A DNA stretch of 64,000 nucleotides from Lentibacillus halodurans (GTDB taxonomy: Bacteria > Bacillota > Bacilli > Bacillales > Amphibacillaceae). The notes under the pieces were generated by a model that was not told the DNA's origin, ran no database searches, and worked only from the letters and a program-made list of their open reading frames with translations. Shown here piece after piece: positions 28,363-37,290 of the stretch. Numbering within the stretch: position 1 is the stretch's first letter; the number at the start of each line of letters is the position of its first letter. The translations under genes were made by a program, and so were the position numbers. The DNA lies in contig NZ_FOJW01000002.1 of NCBI RefSeq assembly GCF_900112045.1, positions 255,962-319,961 on the forward strand, read 5' to 3'.

Positions 28363-28983
28363 ATGATACAAGTGGCTCTTGACCGAATAAATAAGGAAGA
28401 ATGCTTTAACGTTGTCTCCGAAATTTACCCTTATATTGATTATATTGAAATTGGAACAGGTGTTATCAAGGAATACGGAATGTCAGTCATTAAGGAAATG
28501 AAAGAACGATATTCTGGAACAAAGCTTCTAGCTGATATGAAAACATGTGATGCCGGTAGACATGAAACACTTCAAGCGTTCGAAGCTGGAGCTGATTTGA
28601 CAACTGTCATGGGGTTTTCGGCAGACCAAACAATAACGGATTCAATACAGGTTGCAAACGAGCATAACAAGCAAATCGTGGTAGATCTAATCGGTATTAC
28701 ATCAAAGCACCGTATATCAAAATTAAGGGATTTTGGCGTAGATGCTGTATCCATGCATATTGGCAAGGACATACAGGGTGAAGCATCACTGGATTATCTA
28801 TCAAACTATCAGGCTGCTATAGAAGATTTTACCGTTTTTGTGGCTGGTGGAATTGATTCTGAACGTGTACAACATTTTTCAAAATTAAATCCTGATGTAT
28901 ACATTGTAGGAAGCTTTATCACAGGGTCATCAAATCCAAAAGAGTCGGCGAGAATCATGCGGGAGGCGGTTCGAAAGCCATGA
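28363..28983 (+). CDS. 3-hexulose-6-phosphate synthase-like (OMP decarboxylase superfamily)
   Basis: A 206-residue TIM barrel of the OMPDC suprafamily. The active-site segment LADMKTCDAG and the later VVDLIGI match hexulose-6-phosphate synthase (formaldehyde + ribulose 5-phosphate <-> hexulose 6-phosphate). The 3-keto-L-gulonate-6-phosphate decarboxylases instead have DxKIADxG. The ATG follows the kinase stop by 8 bases and the last codons overlap the isomerase ATG (ATGA), so it is tightly coupled. In a sugar-acid operon a decarboxylase or retro-aldol role is possible. The exact substrate is the main open question of this operon. Confidence 0.82.
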   Translation: MIQVALDRINKEECFNVVSEIYPYIDYIEIGTGVIKEYGMSVIKEMKERYSGTKLLADMKTCDAGRHETLQAFEAGADLTTVMGFSADQTITDSIQVANEHNKQIVVDLIGITSKHRISKLRDFGVDAVSMHIGKDIQGEASLDYLSNYQAAIEDFTVFVAGGIDSERVQHFSKLNPDVYIVGSFITGSSNPKESARIMREAVRKP

Positions 28984-29531
28984 AGAAAATTCATTTGAAA
29001 ATTCTTGAAGAGCTTAAACACGTTGGAGAACAGCTGGAAAATGCAAAAATTGAATCTTTTTCAAGTAAAGTTAATCAAGCAAATCGGATTTTTGTTGCAG
29101 GAGAAGGTCGCTCAGGACTAATGGGGAAGACATTTGCCATGCGGTTATTGCATGCTGGCTATAATGTCTTCGTAAAAGGGGAAACAATCACACCCAGCAT
29201 TCAAGAAGGCGATGTGCTGGTTGCCATTAGCGGATCTGGTAATACGGCTTCAATAAGATCAAACGCAAAACAAGCCAAAAATTCCGGGGCAGGTATATTA
29301 CTAGTCACGACTGCTGAAAATTCTGATTTAGGGCGATTAGCAGATGAAATGATTCGAATACCTGCTGCAACAAAATATAGACGCCATGAAGAGTTACCGA
29401 CGATACAGCCGATGGGAAATCAATTTGATCAAAGTGTTCATATTTTACTGGATGCGATTGTCATTGCATTAACGCAAAGTCGAGAAAACATAAATGATTA
29501 TATGAAGGAGCAGCACGATAATCTTGACTAG
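28980..29531 (+). CDS. 6-phospho-3-hexuloisomerase-like SIS-domain protein
   Basis: A 183-residue SIS-domain protein of the HxlB/PHI group, which interconverts 3-hexulose 6-phosphate and fructose 6-phosphate. GEGRSGLMGKTFAMRL and AISGSGNTASI form the phosphosugar site. The closing QPMGNQFDQS motif with the catalytic Glu/His region is also typical. The ATG overlaps the stop of the HPS-like gene, the usual arrangement of hps-phi pairs. Together they could link pentose phosphate and fructose 6-phosphate, or handle formaldehyde, inside a hexonate operon. Confidence 0.85.
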   Translation: MKKIHLKILEELKHVGEQLENAKIESFSSKVNQANRIFVAGEGRSGLMGKTFAMRLLHAGYNVFVKGETITPSIQEGDVLVAISGSGNTASIRSNAKQAKNSGAGILLVTTAENSDLGRLADEMIRIPAATKYRRHEELPTIQPMGNQFDQSVHILLDAIVIALTQSRENINDYMKEQHDNLD

Positions 29532-29546
29532 AAAGGAAAGATAGCT

Positions 29547-30557
29547 ATGCCAGATGTTGTCGTACAAAAAGATGAACTTACATCACTCGTCATAAAAAAA
29601 TTAACGGAAGCAAATGTAAGTGAAGAACATGCATCAGTGGTAGCAAAAGTTTTGGTTCATGCTGATTTAAGGGGCGTAAGCTCACATGGCGTTTTGCGAA
29701 CAGAGCATTATGTTAAGCGAATGAACGAAGGCGGAATGAACCCAAATCCGGAATTCAAAGTTGAAGATCGAGGCAAAACTGCTGCCTTATTCGATGGCGA
29801 CAATGGAATGGGCCATGTCATTACTAAGGAAGCAATGGATAAGGCTATCGATCTGGCGAAGAAAAATGGAATAGGTATGGTCGGGATCGTTAACAGCAGT
29901 CATTGTGGTGCACTATCCTACTTTGCTGAACAAGCTGCTAGAAAAGAAGTTGTCAGTATGGTCATGACACAAACTGACAGTGCAGTTGTTCCTTTTGGCG
30001 GTTCCGAGCCTTACTTTGGTACAAATCCAGTAGCATATGGCTTCCCAGCTAATAATCGAAAACCAATTGTGCTGGACATGGCAACGAGTAATGCTGCACT
30101 GGGAAAGGTATTTCATGCGAGAGAAATGGGTGAATCGATCCCTGACAATTGGGGTGCTGATGCAAATGGAAGTCCAGTTACAGACCCTAATCTAGTAAAA
30201 AGCCTTTTACCCGTTGGTGGTCCAAAAGGGTACGGATTGGGTCTTACAGTTGATGTGCTTTCTGGCATCCTGACGGGCTCTGCATTCGGAAGAAATATCG
30301 CAACGATGTATGGTGACTATAACAATTACCGCCGCTTGGGCCATGTTATTTTAACGGTAGACCCTGGATTATTTACAGCAAAAGATGAATTTTTATTTAA
30401 TATTGACCAAATGATTGAAGAACTGCACCAACTTGAACCTGCAGAAGGATTCAAATCAGTTATGGTACCAGGTGAACCTGAACAATTGAAAGAAGAAGAG
30501 CGTCGCATTAATGGCATACCTGTACCCGAAAGTATCTATGAATATTTAACTTTATAG
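29547..30557 (+). CDS. Ldh2-family NAD(P)-dependent dehydrogenase, ureidoglycolate/diketogulonate type
   Basis: A 336-residue member of the malate/L-lactate dehydrogenase 2 family, which oxidises or reduces 2-hydroxy/2-keto acids. HADLRGVSSHGVLR contains the substrate-binding region, HCGALSYF the catalytic His segment, and GGPKGYGLGL...DVLSG is diagnostic. The overall pattern (VPFGGxExYxGTNPxA, FGRxxxxMYxD) is closest in my reading to AllD. The family also contains E. coli YiaK, a 2,3-diketo-L-gulonate reductase encoded beside a TRAP transporter and an OMPDC-fold decarboxylase, as here. Ureidoglycolate is unlikely given the neighbours. Confidence 0.85.
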   Translation: MPDVVVQKDELTSLVIKKLTEANVSEEHASVVAKVLVHADLRGVSSHGVLRTEHYVKRMNEGGMNPNPEFKVEDRGKTAALFDGDNGMGHVITKEAMDKAIDLAKKNGIGMVGIVNSSHCGALSYFAEQAARKEVVSMVMTQTDSAVVPFGGSEPYFGTNPVAYGFPANNRKPIVLDMATSNAALGKVFHAREMGESIPDNWGADANGSPVTDPNLVKSLLPVGGPKGYGLGLTVDVLSGILTGSAFGRNIATMYGDYNNYRRLGHVILTVDPGLFTAKDEFLFNIDQMIEELHQLEPAEGFKSVMVPGEPEQLKEEERRINGIPVPESIYEYLTL

Positions 30558-30660
30558 AGGATGTTATTTTTATCACTTTAAGGGGGGATATGTTCAATTC
30601 ATCATTTAGATTCATTCAACGAGATTGACTATAAATTATATTTTAGGGAGGAATAAGAAC

Positions 30661-31683
30661 ATGAAGAAGTTGATTGGTTTACTAATGGGTTTATCACTAT
30701 TTTTTGTATTAGCAGCCTGTGGCGGAGATGATTCTGCCAGCGGAGACAGCAGTGACAATGACAGTGGTAATGATGGTGAAACGATTACTTGGAAACTCGG
30801 TCATTTATCAAATGAGGATCACCAATGGCATAAAACTGCTGAAAAGTTTGCAGAATTAGTTAGTGAAAAAACTGACGGTAAACTGGAAATTGAAATCTAT
30901 CCTAACGAAGAGTTAGGTAGCGAGACCGATATATTGAATGGAATTGAGGCAGGAACTGTTGACATGACAATCTCTGGTGAAACAATGCAAAACTGGGCGC
31001 CTGAAGCTGCATTAATGGCCACTCCATATGCATTTGAAAACGAAGAACATGTTAAAAGTGTTGTAGAAGGGGAAATTGGTACGGAAATTGAAAACGCAAT
31101 CAAAGAAAAAGTCGGAGTGACACCACTTTATTATCATTTACGTGCACCACGTAACTTGACATCAAACGATCCAATTAAAACGCCGGCTGATTTAGAAGGA
31201 TTTAAAATGCGTGTACCAAATGTGCCGTTATTCATGGATGCATGGTCAGAAGCAGGGGCAAGTCCACAAGTAATGGCCTTTAGTGAAGTATTCACAGGTT
31301 TGCAGCAAAGCGTTATTAACGGACAAGAAAACCCAGTTGATTTAATCCACAGTGCCAGTTTATACGAAGTACAGGATTATGTGAATAGAACGGAGCATGT
31401 ACGTAGCTGGATTTACGTTGTAGTTGGCAACGAACAACTTAATTCTTTAAGTGAGGATATGCAAGCTGCGGTTAAGGAAGCAGCAAAAGAAGCTCAAGCG
31501 TTTGGTATGGATCTTTATGAAACTGAAACTGCCGAATATGAACAAATGCTTAAAGATGAGGGTATGGAATTTGTAGAAGTTGATCAGGATACATTCGCTG
31601 AAGCAATGAAACCTGCTGTTGAGAACAGTCTTTCTGAAGAACAACTGGAACTCTATGAGCGAATTATAGACGCAGCAGAATAA
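30661..31683 (+). CDS. dctP: TRAP transporter substrate-binding lipoprotein DctP
   Basis: A 340-residue extracytoplasmic solute receptor. The signal peptide ends in a lipobox (VLAAC, Cys20 region), so it is lipid-anchored outside the membrane. DctP features include TWKLGHLSNEDHQWH, the Arg in FKMRVPN that binds the substrate carboxylate, and LQQSVINGQENP. The ATG at 30661 has GGGAGG upstream; the longer frame from 30625 would lack a signal sequence. It delivers an acidic sugar or related acid to DctQM. A stem-loop follows the gene. Confidence 0.93.
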   Translation: MKKLIGLLMGLSLFFVLAACGGDDSASGDSSDNDSGNDGETITWKLGHLSNEDHQWHKTAEKFAELVSEKTDGKLEIEIYPNEELGSETDILNGIEAGTVDMTISGETMQNWAPEAALMATPYAFENEEHVKSVVEGEIGTEIENAIKEKVGVTPLYYHLRAPRNLTSNDPIKTPADLEGFKMRVPNVPLFMDAWSEAGASPQVMAFSEVFTGLQQSVINGQENPVDLIHSASLYEVQDYVNRTEHVRSWIYVVVGNEQLNSLSEDMQAAVKEAAKEAQAFGMDLYETETAEYEQMLKDEGMEFVEVDQDTFAEAMKPAVENSLSEEQLELYERIIDAAE

Positions 31684-31689
31684 TAGTGT

Positions 31690-31708
31690 GGGGCTATTTG
31701 AAAGCCCC
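31690..31708 (+). terminator. Intercistronic hairpin after dctP
   Basis: GGGGCT (31690-31695) pairs with AGCCCC (31703-31708). Only a weak T run follows, so it probably stabilises or attenuates, favouring more receptor than membrane subunits. Confidence 0.6.
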
Positions 31709-31735
31709 CCTTAACTCTTTTATTGAGGTGAAGTC

Positions 31736-32221
31736 ATGAAAGCGTTGAAAATTCTTAGCGGAATACTGAAAATACTTACAGTTCTTACATTTTCTGCACT
31801 TATGATAGTGGTTCTGATTCAGATTATTGGCAGATTTACACCGTTCTCTTTCGTTTGGACTGAGGAATTAACGCGGTACTTATTCATTTATTCAGTAGCC
31901 TTTGGCGCTCCAGTGGCAATGGAAAAAAGAGAGTATATAACTGTGGATCTTCTTATTGGTTTTTTACCTGAAAAAGTAAGGAAGTATTATAACGCATTTA
32001 TTTATTTTGTGCTGGGAGTCTTTGGCGCAATGCTAATTACACATGCGTACGATTTTGCCTTGTTAGGTGAGGGCCAAACTTCTGCCACACTTGAAATTGA
32101 GATGTTTTATGTGCATTTAAGTATGGTCATCACACTTATATTTGTATCCTTATACAGCTTTTTAAATATATATCATATGCTTAGAGATTCCATTAACGAA
32201 AGTGAAGAAGGTGTTGAGTAA
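31736..32221 (+). CDS. dctQ: TRAP transporter small permease DctQ
   Basis: A 161-residue protein with four membrane helices, the small membrane subunit that works with DctM. The motif FSFVWTEELTRYLFIYSVAFG, including the conserved WxEE, is diagnostic. GAGGTGAAG precedes the ATG. Its stop codon overlaps the DctM start (TAATG), so the two are translationally coupled. Confidence 0.92.
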   Translation: MKALKILSGILKILTVLTFSALMIVVLIQIIGRFTPFSFVWTEELTRYLFIYSVAFGAPVAMEKREYITVDLLIGFLPEKVRKYYNAFIYFVLGVFGAMLITHAYDFALLGEGQTSATLEIEMFYVHLSMVITLIFVSLYSFLNIYHMLRDSINESEEGVE

Positions 32222-33495
32222 TGATGGCATTATTACTGTTTATATCATTTTTGGCAATGATTTTTATTGGTGTGCCGATAGCTTTTAGTTTAGGGCTGTC
32301 TTCGCTATTATACCTTCTATTAGCTGATATATCCATGTCTATTGTACCCCAAAAATTATTTGAAGGTATCAACTCTTTTACGCTGCTATGTATCCCTGGT
32401 TTTATTTTGGCAGGCAATCTCATGAATGCAGGTGGTATAACTGATCGAATTATAAAATTTACCAAGGACGTTGTTGGACATATTCGTGGAGGACTGGGAT
32501 TGGCGAATGTTGGTGCCTCTATGGGATTTGCTGGTATTACTGGAACGGCATTAGCTGATACCGCAAGTTTAGGTGCAGTGTTGATACCATCTATGAAAAA
32601 GGAAGGGTATGATGCCTCATTCTCAGTTGCTGTTACATCATCATCTTCTACAATAGGTCCAATCATTCCGCCATCTCTACCTTTGATAATTTTAGGTACG
32701 CTGGCGACCGTTTCAATCGGTGATTTATTTATAGCTGGCATTATACCGGGAATTTTGCTGGGAGCCGGCTTAATGGTTGTCACCTACATTATTTCCATGA
32801 AGAGGAAATACCCAAAAGCAGAAAGACAGTCTATTTCAGTCGTTTTTAAGTCCTTTTGGGGTGCCTTTTGGGCATTAATGATGACGGTTATTATTTTATT
32901 TGGCATTCTGAGTGGGTATTTCACACCTACTGAAGCGTCAATCATTGCAGTAGTTTATGCACTGATAGTTGGCTTGTTTATCTACCGTGATCTAAAAGTT
33001 GGTAAGTTACCCAAGATTATTATGGATTCTATGGTAACCGCTGCTGGGATTATGATTTTAGTAGGTTTTGCCAATCTGTTCGGATGGATACTTGTTAGTG
33101 AACAAATTCCACAGCTTATTGCTGATACCATTTTATCTATAACTGAGAACCCGATTTTTATAATACTATTAATAAATTTATTGCTGCTATTTGTTGGAAC
33201 ATTTATGGAAACAATTGCAGCAATCGTAATACTTTTCCCGGTACTTTTACCAATAGCAACACAAATAGGTATGGATCCAGTCCATTTCGGTGTAATGATG
33301 GTATTGAACCTAATGATTGGTTTATCAACACCACCTGTTGGTGTATGTTTATTCGTCGCATCCAGTATCGGTAAGGTATCAATCGGTCGAGCCTCGAAGG
33401 CGTTACTACCGTTTCTTGGCGTCAGTTTAGTTGTCTTATTACTGGTAGCCTTTATACCAGAATTAACAATGTTTTTACCAAGTCTTTTGGATTAA
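32221..33495 (+). CDS. dctM: TRAP transporter large permease DctM
   Basis: A 424-residue, 12-span membrane protein that carries the substrate with Na+. GIPIAFSLG-like lead (GVPIAFSLGLSS), GITGTALADTASLG and IIPPSLPLIILG are the typical re-entrant loop segments, with the second set ending in GLSTPPVGVCLF. Length is normal. The start ATG overlaps the dctQ stop; an alternative ATG lies one codon later. With DctP and DctQ it forms the uptake system of the operon. Confidence 0.94.
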   Translation: MMALLLFISFLAMIFIGVPIAFSLGLSSLLYLLLADISMSIVPQKLFEGINSFTLLCIPGFILAGNLMNAGGITDRIIKFTKDVVGHIRGGLGLANVGASMGFAGITGTALADTASLGAVLIPSMKKEGYDASFSVAVTSSSSTIGPIIPPSLPLIILGTLATVSIGDLFIAGIIPGILLGAGLMVVTYIISMKRKYPKAERQSISVVFKSFWGAFWALMMTVIILFGILSGYFTPTEASIIAVVYALIVGLFIYRDLKVGKLPKIIMDSMVTAAGIMILVGFANLFGWILVSEQIPQLIADTILSITENPIFIILLINLLLLFVGTFMETIAAIVILFPVLLPIATQIGMDPVHFGVMMVLNLMIGLSTPPVGVCLFVASSIGKVSIGRASKALLPFLGVSLVVLLLVAFIPELTMFLPSLLD

Positions 33496-33507
33496 GGAGG
33501 AGTAAAT

Positions 33508-34524
33508 GTGAAAGCTTTACAAGTAGCTGAACCACATGATCTGCGTGTTGTTGAAGTGGAAGAGCCTAAAATAACAAGGTTTGATGAAGTGAAGATTCGC
33601 ATGAAAGCAATGGGTATATGTGGGTCCGATATGCATATATTGCACGGACAGAATCCATTTGCTTCCTATCCTCGTATTATCGGCCATGAAGTGTCGGGGG
33701 AGATTGTTGAGGCAGGAGAATCTGTATCCGAGTTAAATGTTGGTGATAAGGTTGTAATTGAACCAATGACATCATGTGGTGAATGCTACGCATGCAAACA
33801 GGGCCGTCCAAATGTTTGTGAGCATGTAGAAGTTTATGGTGTGCATAGAGATGGCGGAGGTCGTGAATATACAATTATGCCAAAGAATCTGGTACACCGT
33901 GTAGATGATTCACTGGAATGGTCAGTAATTGCCTTAATCGAACCTTTTACGATTGGTGCACAAGCGGCGTATCGCGGACAAATCCGGAATGGTGATATGG
34001 TGTATATTACGGGTGCCGGACCAATTGGATTATGCTGCTTGAAAATAGCTCTAAATGCAGGGGCAAAAGTTGCCATTTCTGATTTTAATCAGGAACGGTT
34101 GGAATTTGCCCGTAGTTGGGGAGCTGAACTGCCCATTAACCCGCAAAGCCAAAATGTCAGTGAAAAAATTTCTGAGTGGACTAATGGGATGGGTGCTAAT
34201 GTGGTCATTGATGCTGTCGGAACACCAACAACAGCTGAACAAGCTATAGATGTTACGTCAGTAGCTGCGAGAGTGGTTTTACTTGGATTCCACGTTGAGT
34301 TTTCCCGAATTGCACAAGTAAATATCACGAAAAAAGAATTAACAATCTGTGGTTCAAGATTACAGACTCACCGTTTTCCTAAAGTTGTTGAATTGTTTAA
34401 TTCTAGTGATTTTGATGTGAAAGATTTGATCAGTCACCAATTTGCTTTAGAAGATGCTGAAGAAGCTATTAAATTAATGGAAGAAATGCCATCCGGGGTT
34501 CGCAAAGTAATAATCAACCTTTAA
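33508..34524 (+). CDS. Zinc-dependent dehydrogenase, L-gulonate/L-galactonate 5-dehydrogenase-like
   Basis: A 338-residue medium-chain dehydrogenase. The catalytic zinc ligands are in GICGSDMHILHG and GHEVSGEIVEAG, and the structural zinc Cys cluster is CGECYACKQGRPNVC. The NAD-binding motif is GAGPIG. The YGVHRDGGGREY segment matches the RspB/LgoD-type hexonate 5-dehydrogenases. GTG start with AAGGAGG upstream. In this operon it would oxidise L-gulonate or a related hexonate to D-fructuronate, which the next enzyme reduces to D-mannonate. The substrate assignment is inference from family and context. Confidence 0.82.
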   Translation: MKALQVAEPHDLRVVEVEEPKITRFDEVKIRMKAMGICGSDMHILHGQNPFASYPRIIGHEVSGEIVEAGESVSELNVGDKVVIEPMTSCGECYACKQGRPNVCEHVEVYGVHRDGGGREYTIMPKNLVHRVDDSLEWSVIALIEPFTIGAQAAYRGQIRNGDMVYITGAGPIGLCCLKIALNAGAKVAISDFNQERLEFARSWGAELPINPQSQNVSEKISEWTNGMGANVVIDAVGTPTTAEQAIDVTSVAARVVLLGFHVEFSRIAQVNITKKELTICGSRLQTHRFPKVVELFNSSDFDVKDLISHQFALEDAEEAIKLMEEMPSGVRKVIINL

Positions 34525-34556
34525 AAAAAATATATAGATAAATGGAGGTTATTTTG

Positions 34557-35327
34557 ATGAATGATATGTTTAATTTGCAGGGTAAACTAGCAGTTGTTAT
34601 GGGAGGAACAAGTACACTTGGTTCCACAATGGCACTAGGCTTAGCTCAAAGTGGTGCTGACATTGTTTTAACGGGGCGAAATGAGGAAAAAGCGAGTTTT
34701 ATATTAGAGGAAATTAGGCAAAACGGTGTAAGTGCAAATTTTATCAAAACCGATGTACGGGATAACGATTCTATTAAAAATGCAGCTGATGTCATTGATA
34801 AAGAATTCGGTGGATGGGATATTTTGATTAATTCTGCTGGTGTTAATAGCTCAACACCTTTCTTTGATATTGACAAGGATGAGTGGGACAGTATTATGGA
34901 TGTAAACTTAAAATCTGTAATGTTTACCTGTCAGGAATTTGCGCGAAAAAATAAAGTAAGAGAACGTGGAGGCAGTGTCATCAACATTTCTTCTGTTTCA
35001 TCCATTAAACCACTTACAAAGGTGGTAACATATTCAGCCTCTAAAGCTGGAATTAATAGTATTACAGAATTTATGGCCCAAGAACTTGCTTCGGATAATA
35101 TAAGAGTGAATGCTATTATTCCGGGTTTCTTCCCGGCAGAGCAAAATCGTAAAATCCTTACCGAAGATCGTGTGAAGGCCATTATGGACCATACACCGAT
35201 GAAACGATTTGGGAGTCCGGAAGAACTGCAAGGAGCTGTCATTTGGTTGGCGTCCGAAAAAGCTGCCGGATTTGTTACCGGATCAATGGTAACTGTAGAT
35301 GGTGGATTTGGTGCAACCAAGATCTAG
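34557..35327 (+). CDS. uxuB: SDR oxidoreductase, probable D-mannonate oxidoreductase
   Basis: A 256-residue short-chain dehydrogenase. The cofactor motif TSTLGSTMALG replaces the usual GxxxGxG with a variant, NSAG is intact, and the catalytic triad is Ser in ISSVSSI with YSASK. It resembles the SDR-type fructuronate reductases (B. subtilis UxuB/YjmF), which reduce D-fructuronate to D-mannonate with NADH. I prefer the ATG at 34557, after GGAGG; the ATG at 34542 overlaps that site. Its place between the zinc dehydrogenase and eda-uxuA supports the role. Other hexonate substrates remain possible. Confidence 0.78.
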   Translation: MNDMFNLQGKLAVVMGGTSTLGSTMALGLAQSGADIVLTGRNEEKASFILEEIRQNGVSANFIKTDVRDNDSIKNAADVIDKEFGGWDILINSAGVNSSTPFFDIDKDEWDSIMDVNLKSVMFTCQEFARKNKVRERGGSVINISSVSSIKPLTKVVTYSASKAGINSITEFMAQELASDNIRVNAIIPGFFPAEQNRKILTEDRVKAIMDHTPMKRFGSPEELQGAVIWLASEKAAGFVTGSMVTVDGGFGATKI

Positions 35328-35342
35328 CAGGGAGTGAAGGCT

Positions 35343-35966
35343 ATGCAAATAGTTGATACGTTACAAAAAATAAAAAAATCAAAAATAGTAGCTGTTATTC
35401 GTGCAGAGTCCAGCCAGGAAGCAATTGAATTCTCGGAAGCATGTATACGTGGCGGGATAACAAGTATAGAGTTAACTTACACTATCCCCCAGGTGCAGGA
35501 AGCAATGATAACATTGTCAGAATGTTATCATGATTGTTTAATTGGAGCAGGAACTGTATTGGACGTAACGACTGCAAGAATGGCAATGCAGGCTGGAGCT
35601 AAATACATTGTCAGTCCGGGGTTTGATAATCAAACGGCAGACCTTTGTAACCTTTATCAAATTCCATATATACCCGGATGTATGACGGTTACAGAGATGA
35701 TGACTGCACTGACATCAGGCTGTTCGATGATTAAATTATTCCCAGGCGGTGTGTTTGGACCGAAAGCAATAAAACAGTTCAAAGCGCCATTACCGCAGCT
35801 GTCTATTATGCCTACAGGCGGAGTAGACCTTAATAATATTGGTGATTGGTTTGATAACGGAGCTGAAGTTGTTGGGGTAGGAGGCTCGTTAATTAAGGGA
35901 AGTATAGGCGATATTGAAAATAAATCCAGAGATTTTGTTGATAAAGTACGGAGGATAACTATATGA
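35343..35966 (+). CDS. eda: KDPG aldolase (bifunctional KDPG/KHG aldolase)
   Basis: A 207-residue class I aldolase that splits 2-keto-3-deoxy-6-phosphogluconate into pyruvate and glyceraldehyde 3-phosphate. Catalytic residues are visible: Glu43 in IELTYTIP and the Schiff-base Lys131 in MIKLFPGG. AVIRAES and GAGTVLD also fit. The ATG at 35343 follows AGGGAG by 9 bases; a GTG at 35334 is inside that site. Its last codons overlap the uxuA ATG. It completes the Entner-Doudoroff branch with the kinase. Confidence 0.93.
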   Translation: MQIVDTLQKIKKSKIVAVIRAESSQEAIEFSEACIRGGITSIELTYTIPQVQEAMITLSECYHDCLIGAGTVLDVTTARMAMQAGAKYIVSPGFDNQTADLCNLYQIPYIPGCMTVTEMMTALTSGCSMIKLFPGGVFGPKAIKQFKAPLPQLSIMPTGGVDLNNIGDWFDNGAEVVGVGGSLIKGSIGDIENKSRDFVDKVRRITI

Positions 35967-37045
35967 GAATGGTTTTAAGGTGGTTTGGTGAAGGAAATGA
36001 CACAGTTGGGCTTGAACAAATAAAACAAATACCAGGGGTAGAAGGTGTTGCCTGGTCCCTTCATGATGTTCCTGCAGGTGAAGAATGGCCCGAGGAAAAG
36101 ATAATAGAAGTTAAAAAACAAGTAGAGAAGAGCGGCCTAAATATTGATGTTGTTGAGAGTGTCAATGTCCATGAAGATATCAAGCTTGGAATGCCTTCAC
36201 GTAAAAAGTATATCAGCAATTATATTAAAACAATTGAGAGACTCGCAAAGGCCGGTGTGAAAGTTATTTGTTATAATTTTATGCCGGTATTTGACTGGAC
36301 ACGTACAGAATTGTTTAAAAAAATGTATGATGGATCAACGGCGTTATTTTTTGAAAATGAAAAGATTAAAGATATCGATCCTATGAAATTAGTGGAGATG
36401 ATTTCTCGTAATTCATCGTATACCATGCCCGGTTGGGAGCCTGAGCGGCTTGAGCACTTGTCTAAGCTATTTGAGCAATATAAACAGGTAACAGAGGAGG
36501 ATCTTTGGGATAATCTTCAATATTTCCTTGAAAGAATTATTCCTGTAGCAAAAGAAAATGACGTTAAGATGGCGATCCATCCTGATGATCCGCCTTGGTC
36601 TGTATTTGGTTTGCCTCGAATTATTACAAATAAGAAGAACATCCAAAGGTTTTTAAATCTTGTTGACGACCCTTATAATGGCGTAACATTTTGCAGCGGT
36701 TCGCTCGGTGCCAATCCAGATAATGATGTTGCCGATATGGTACGTGAATTTTCTGACCGAATTCATTTTGCTCATATTCGCAATGTAAAAACATATGATA
36801 ATGGGGACTTTATCGAAACTTCACACCGCACACAGGATGGTTCTGTCGATATACATGATGTCGTAAAAGGTTATCATGATACACAATTTTCGGGTTATAC
36901 AAGGCCTGATCATGGCAGACATATTTGGGGAGAGAACAGCAGACCAGGATATGGATTATATGACAGGGCAATGGGAGTTATGTATATTTGGGGATTATGG
37001 GACGCTTTTGAAAGAAGTAAAAGAAAACGTAGTAATGAAAGTTAG
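35963..37045 (+). CDS. uxuA: Mannonate dehydratase
   Basis: A 360-residue TIM-barrel metalloenzyme that dehydrates D-mannonate to KDG. MVLRWFGEGNDTVGLEQIKQ and the metal-binding HPDDPPW and CSGSLGANP segments are diagnostic, as is FAHIRNVK. The ATG overlaps the eda stop (ATGA). It is the last gene of the operon and is followed by a terminator. Length is normal for the Firmicutes form. Confidence 0.95.
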   Translation: MRMVLRWFGEGNDTVGLEQIKQIPGVEGVAWSLHDVPAGEEWPEEKIIEVKKQVEKSGLNIDVVESVNVHEDIKLGMPSRKKYISNYIKTIERLAKAGVKVICYNFMPVFDWTRTELFKKMYDGSTALFFENEKIKDIDPMKLVEMISRNSSYTMPGWEPERLEHLSKLFEQYKQVTEEDLWDNLQYFLERIIPVAKENDVKMAIHPDDPPWSVFGLPRIITNKKNIQRFLNLVDDPYNGVTFCSGSLGANPDNDVADMVREFSDRIHFAHIRNVKTYDNGDFIETSHRTQDGSVDIHDVVKGYHDTQFSGYTRPDHGRHIWGENSRPGYGLYDRAMGVMYIWGLWDAFERSKRKRSNES

Positions 37046-37114
37046 TGAAGCCAGAGCTCATAACCAGTACAGTTGGTCATCAAAGGTAATAATCTAAGAA
37101 AATGACAGGGTAGA

Positions 37115-37151
37115 CAAAAAGACATCTTTGGCGACTAGGGATGTCTTTTTG
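37115..37151 (+). terminator. Terminator of the sugar-acid operon
   Basis: AAAAAGACATC pairs with GATGTCTTTTT; the stem is GC-poor but long and runs into Ts. Confidence 0.85.
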
Positions 37152-37290
37152 CTTCAAAAGCGGAAATTATTCAACCAATATCCGCATTTAAAGGTAACAA
37201 GGGAGTTGCAGGCATTCAATGGTTTTCCGATCGCATTCATGAGAATAAAATCCAAGTACAGATTTTATCGAAAGTTAATGTTCCAATTGG

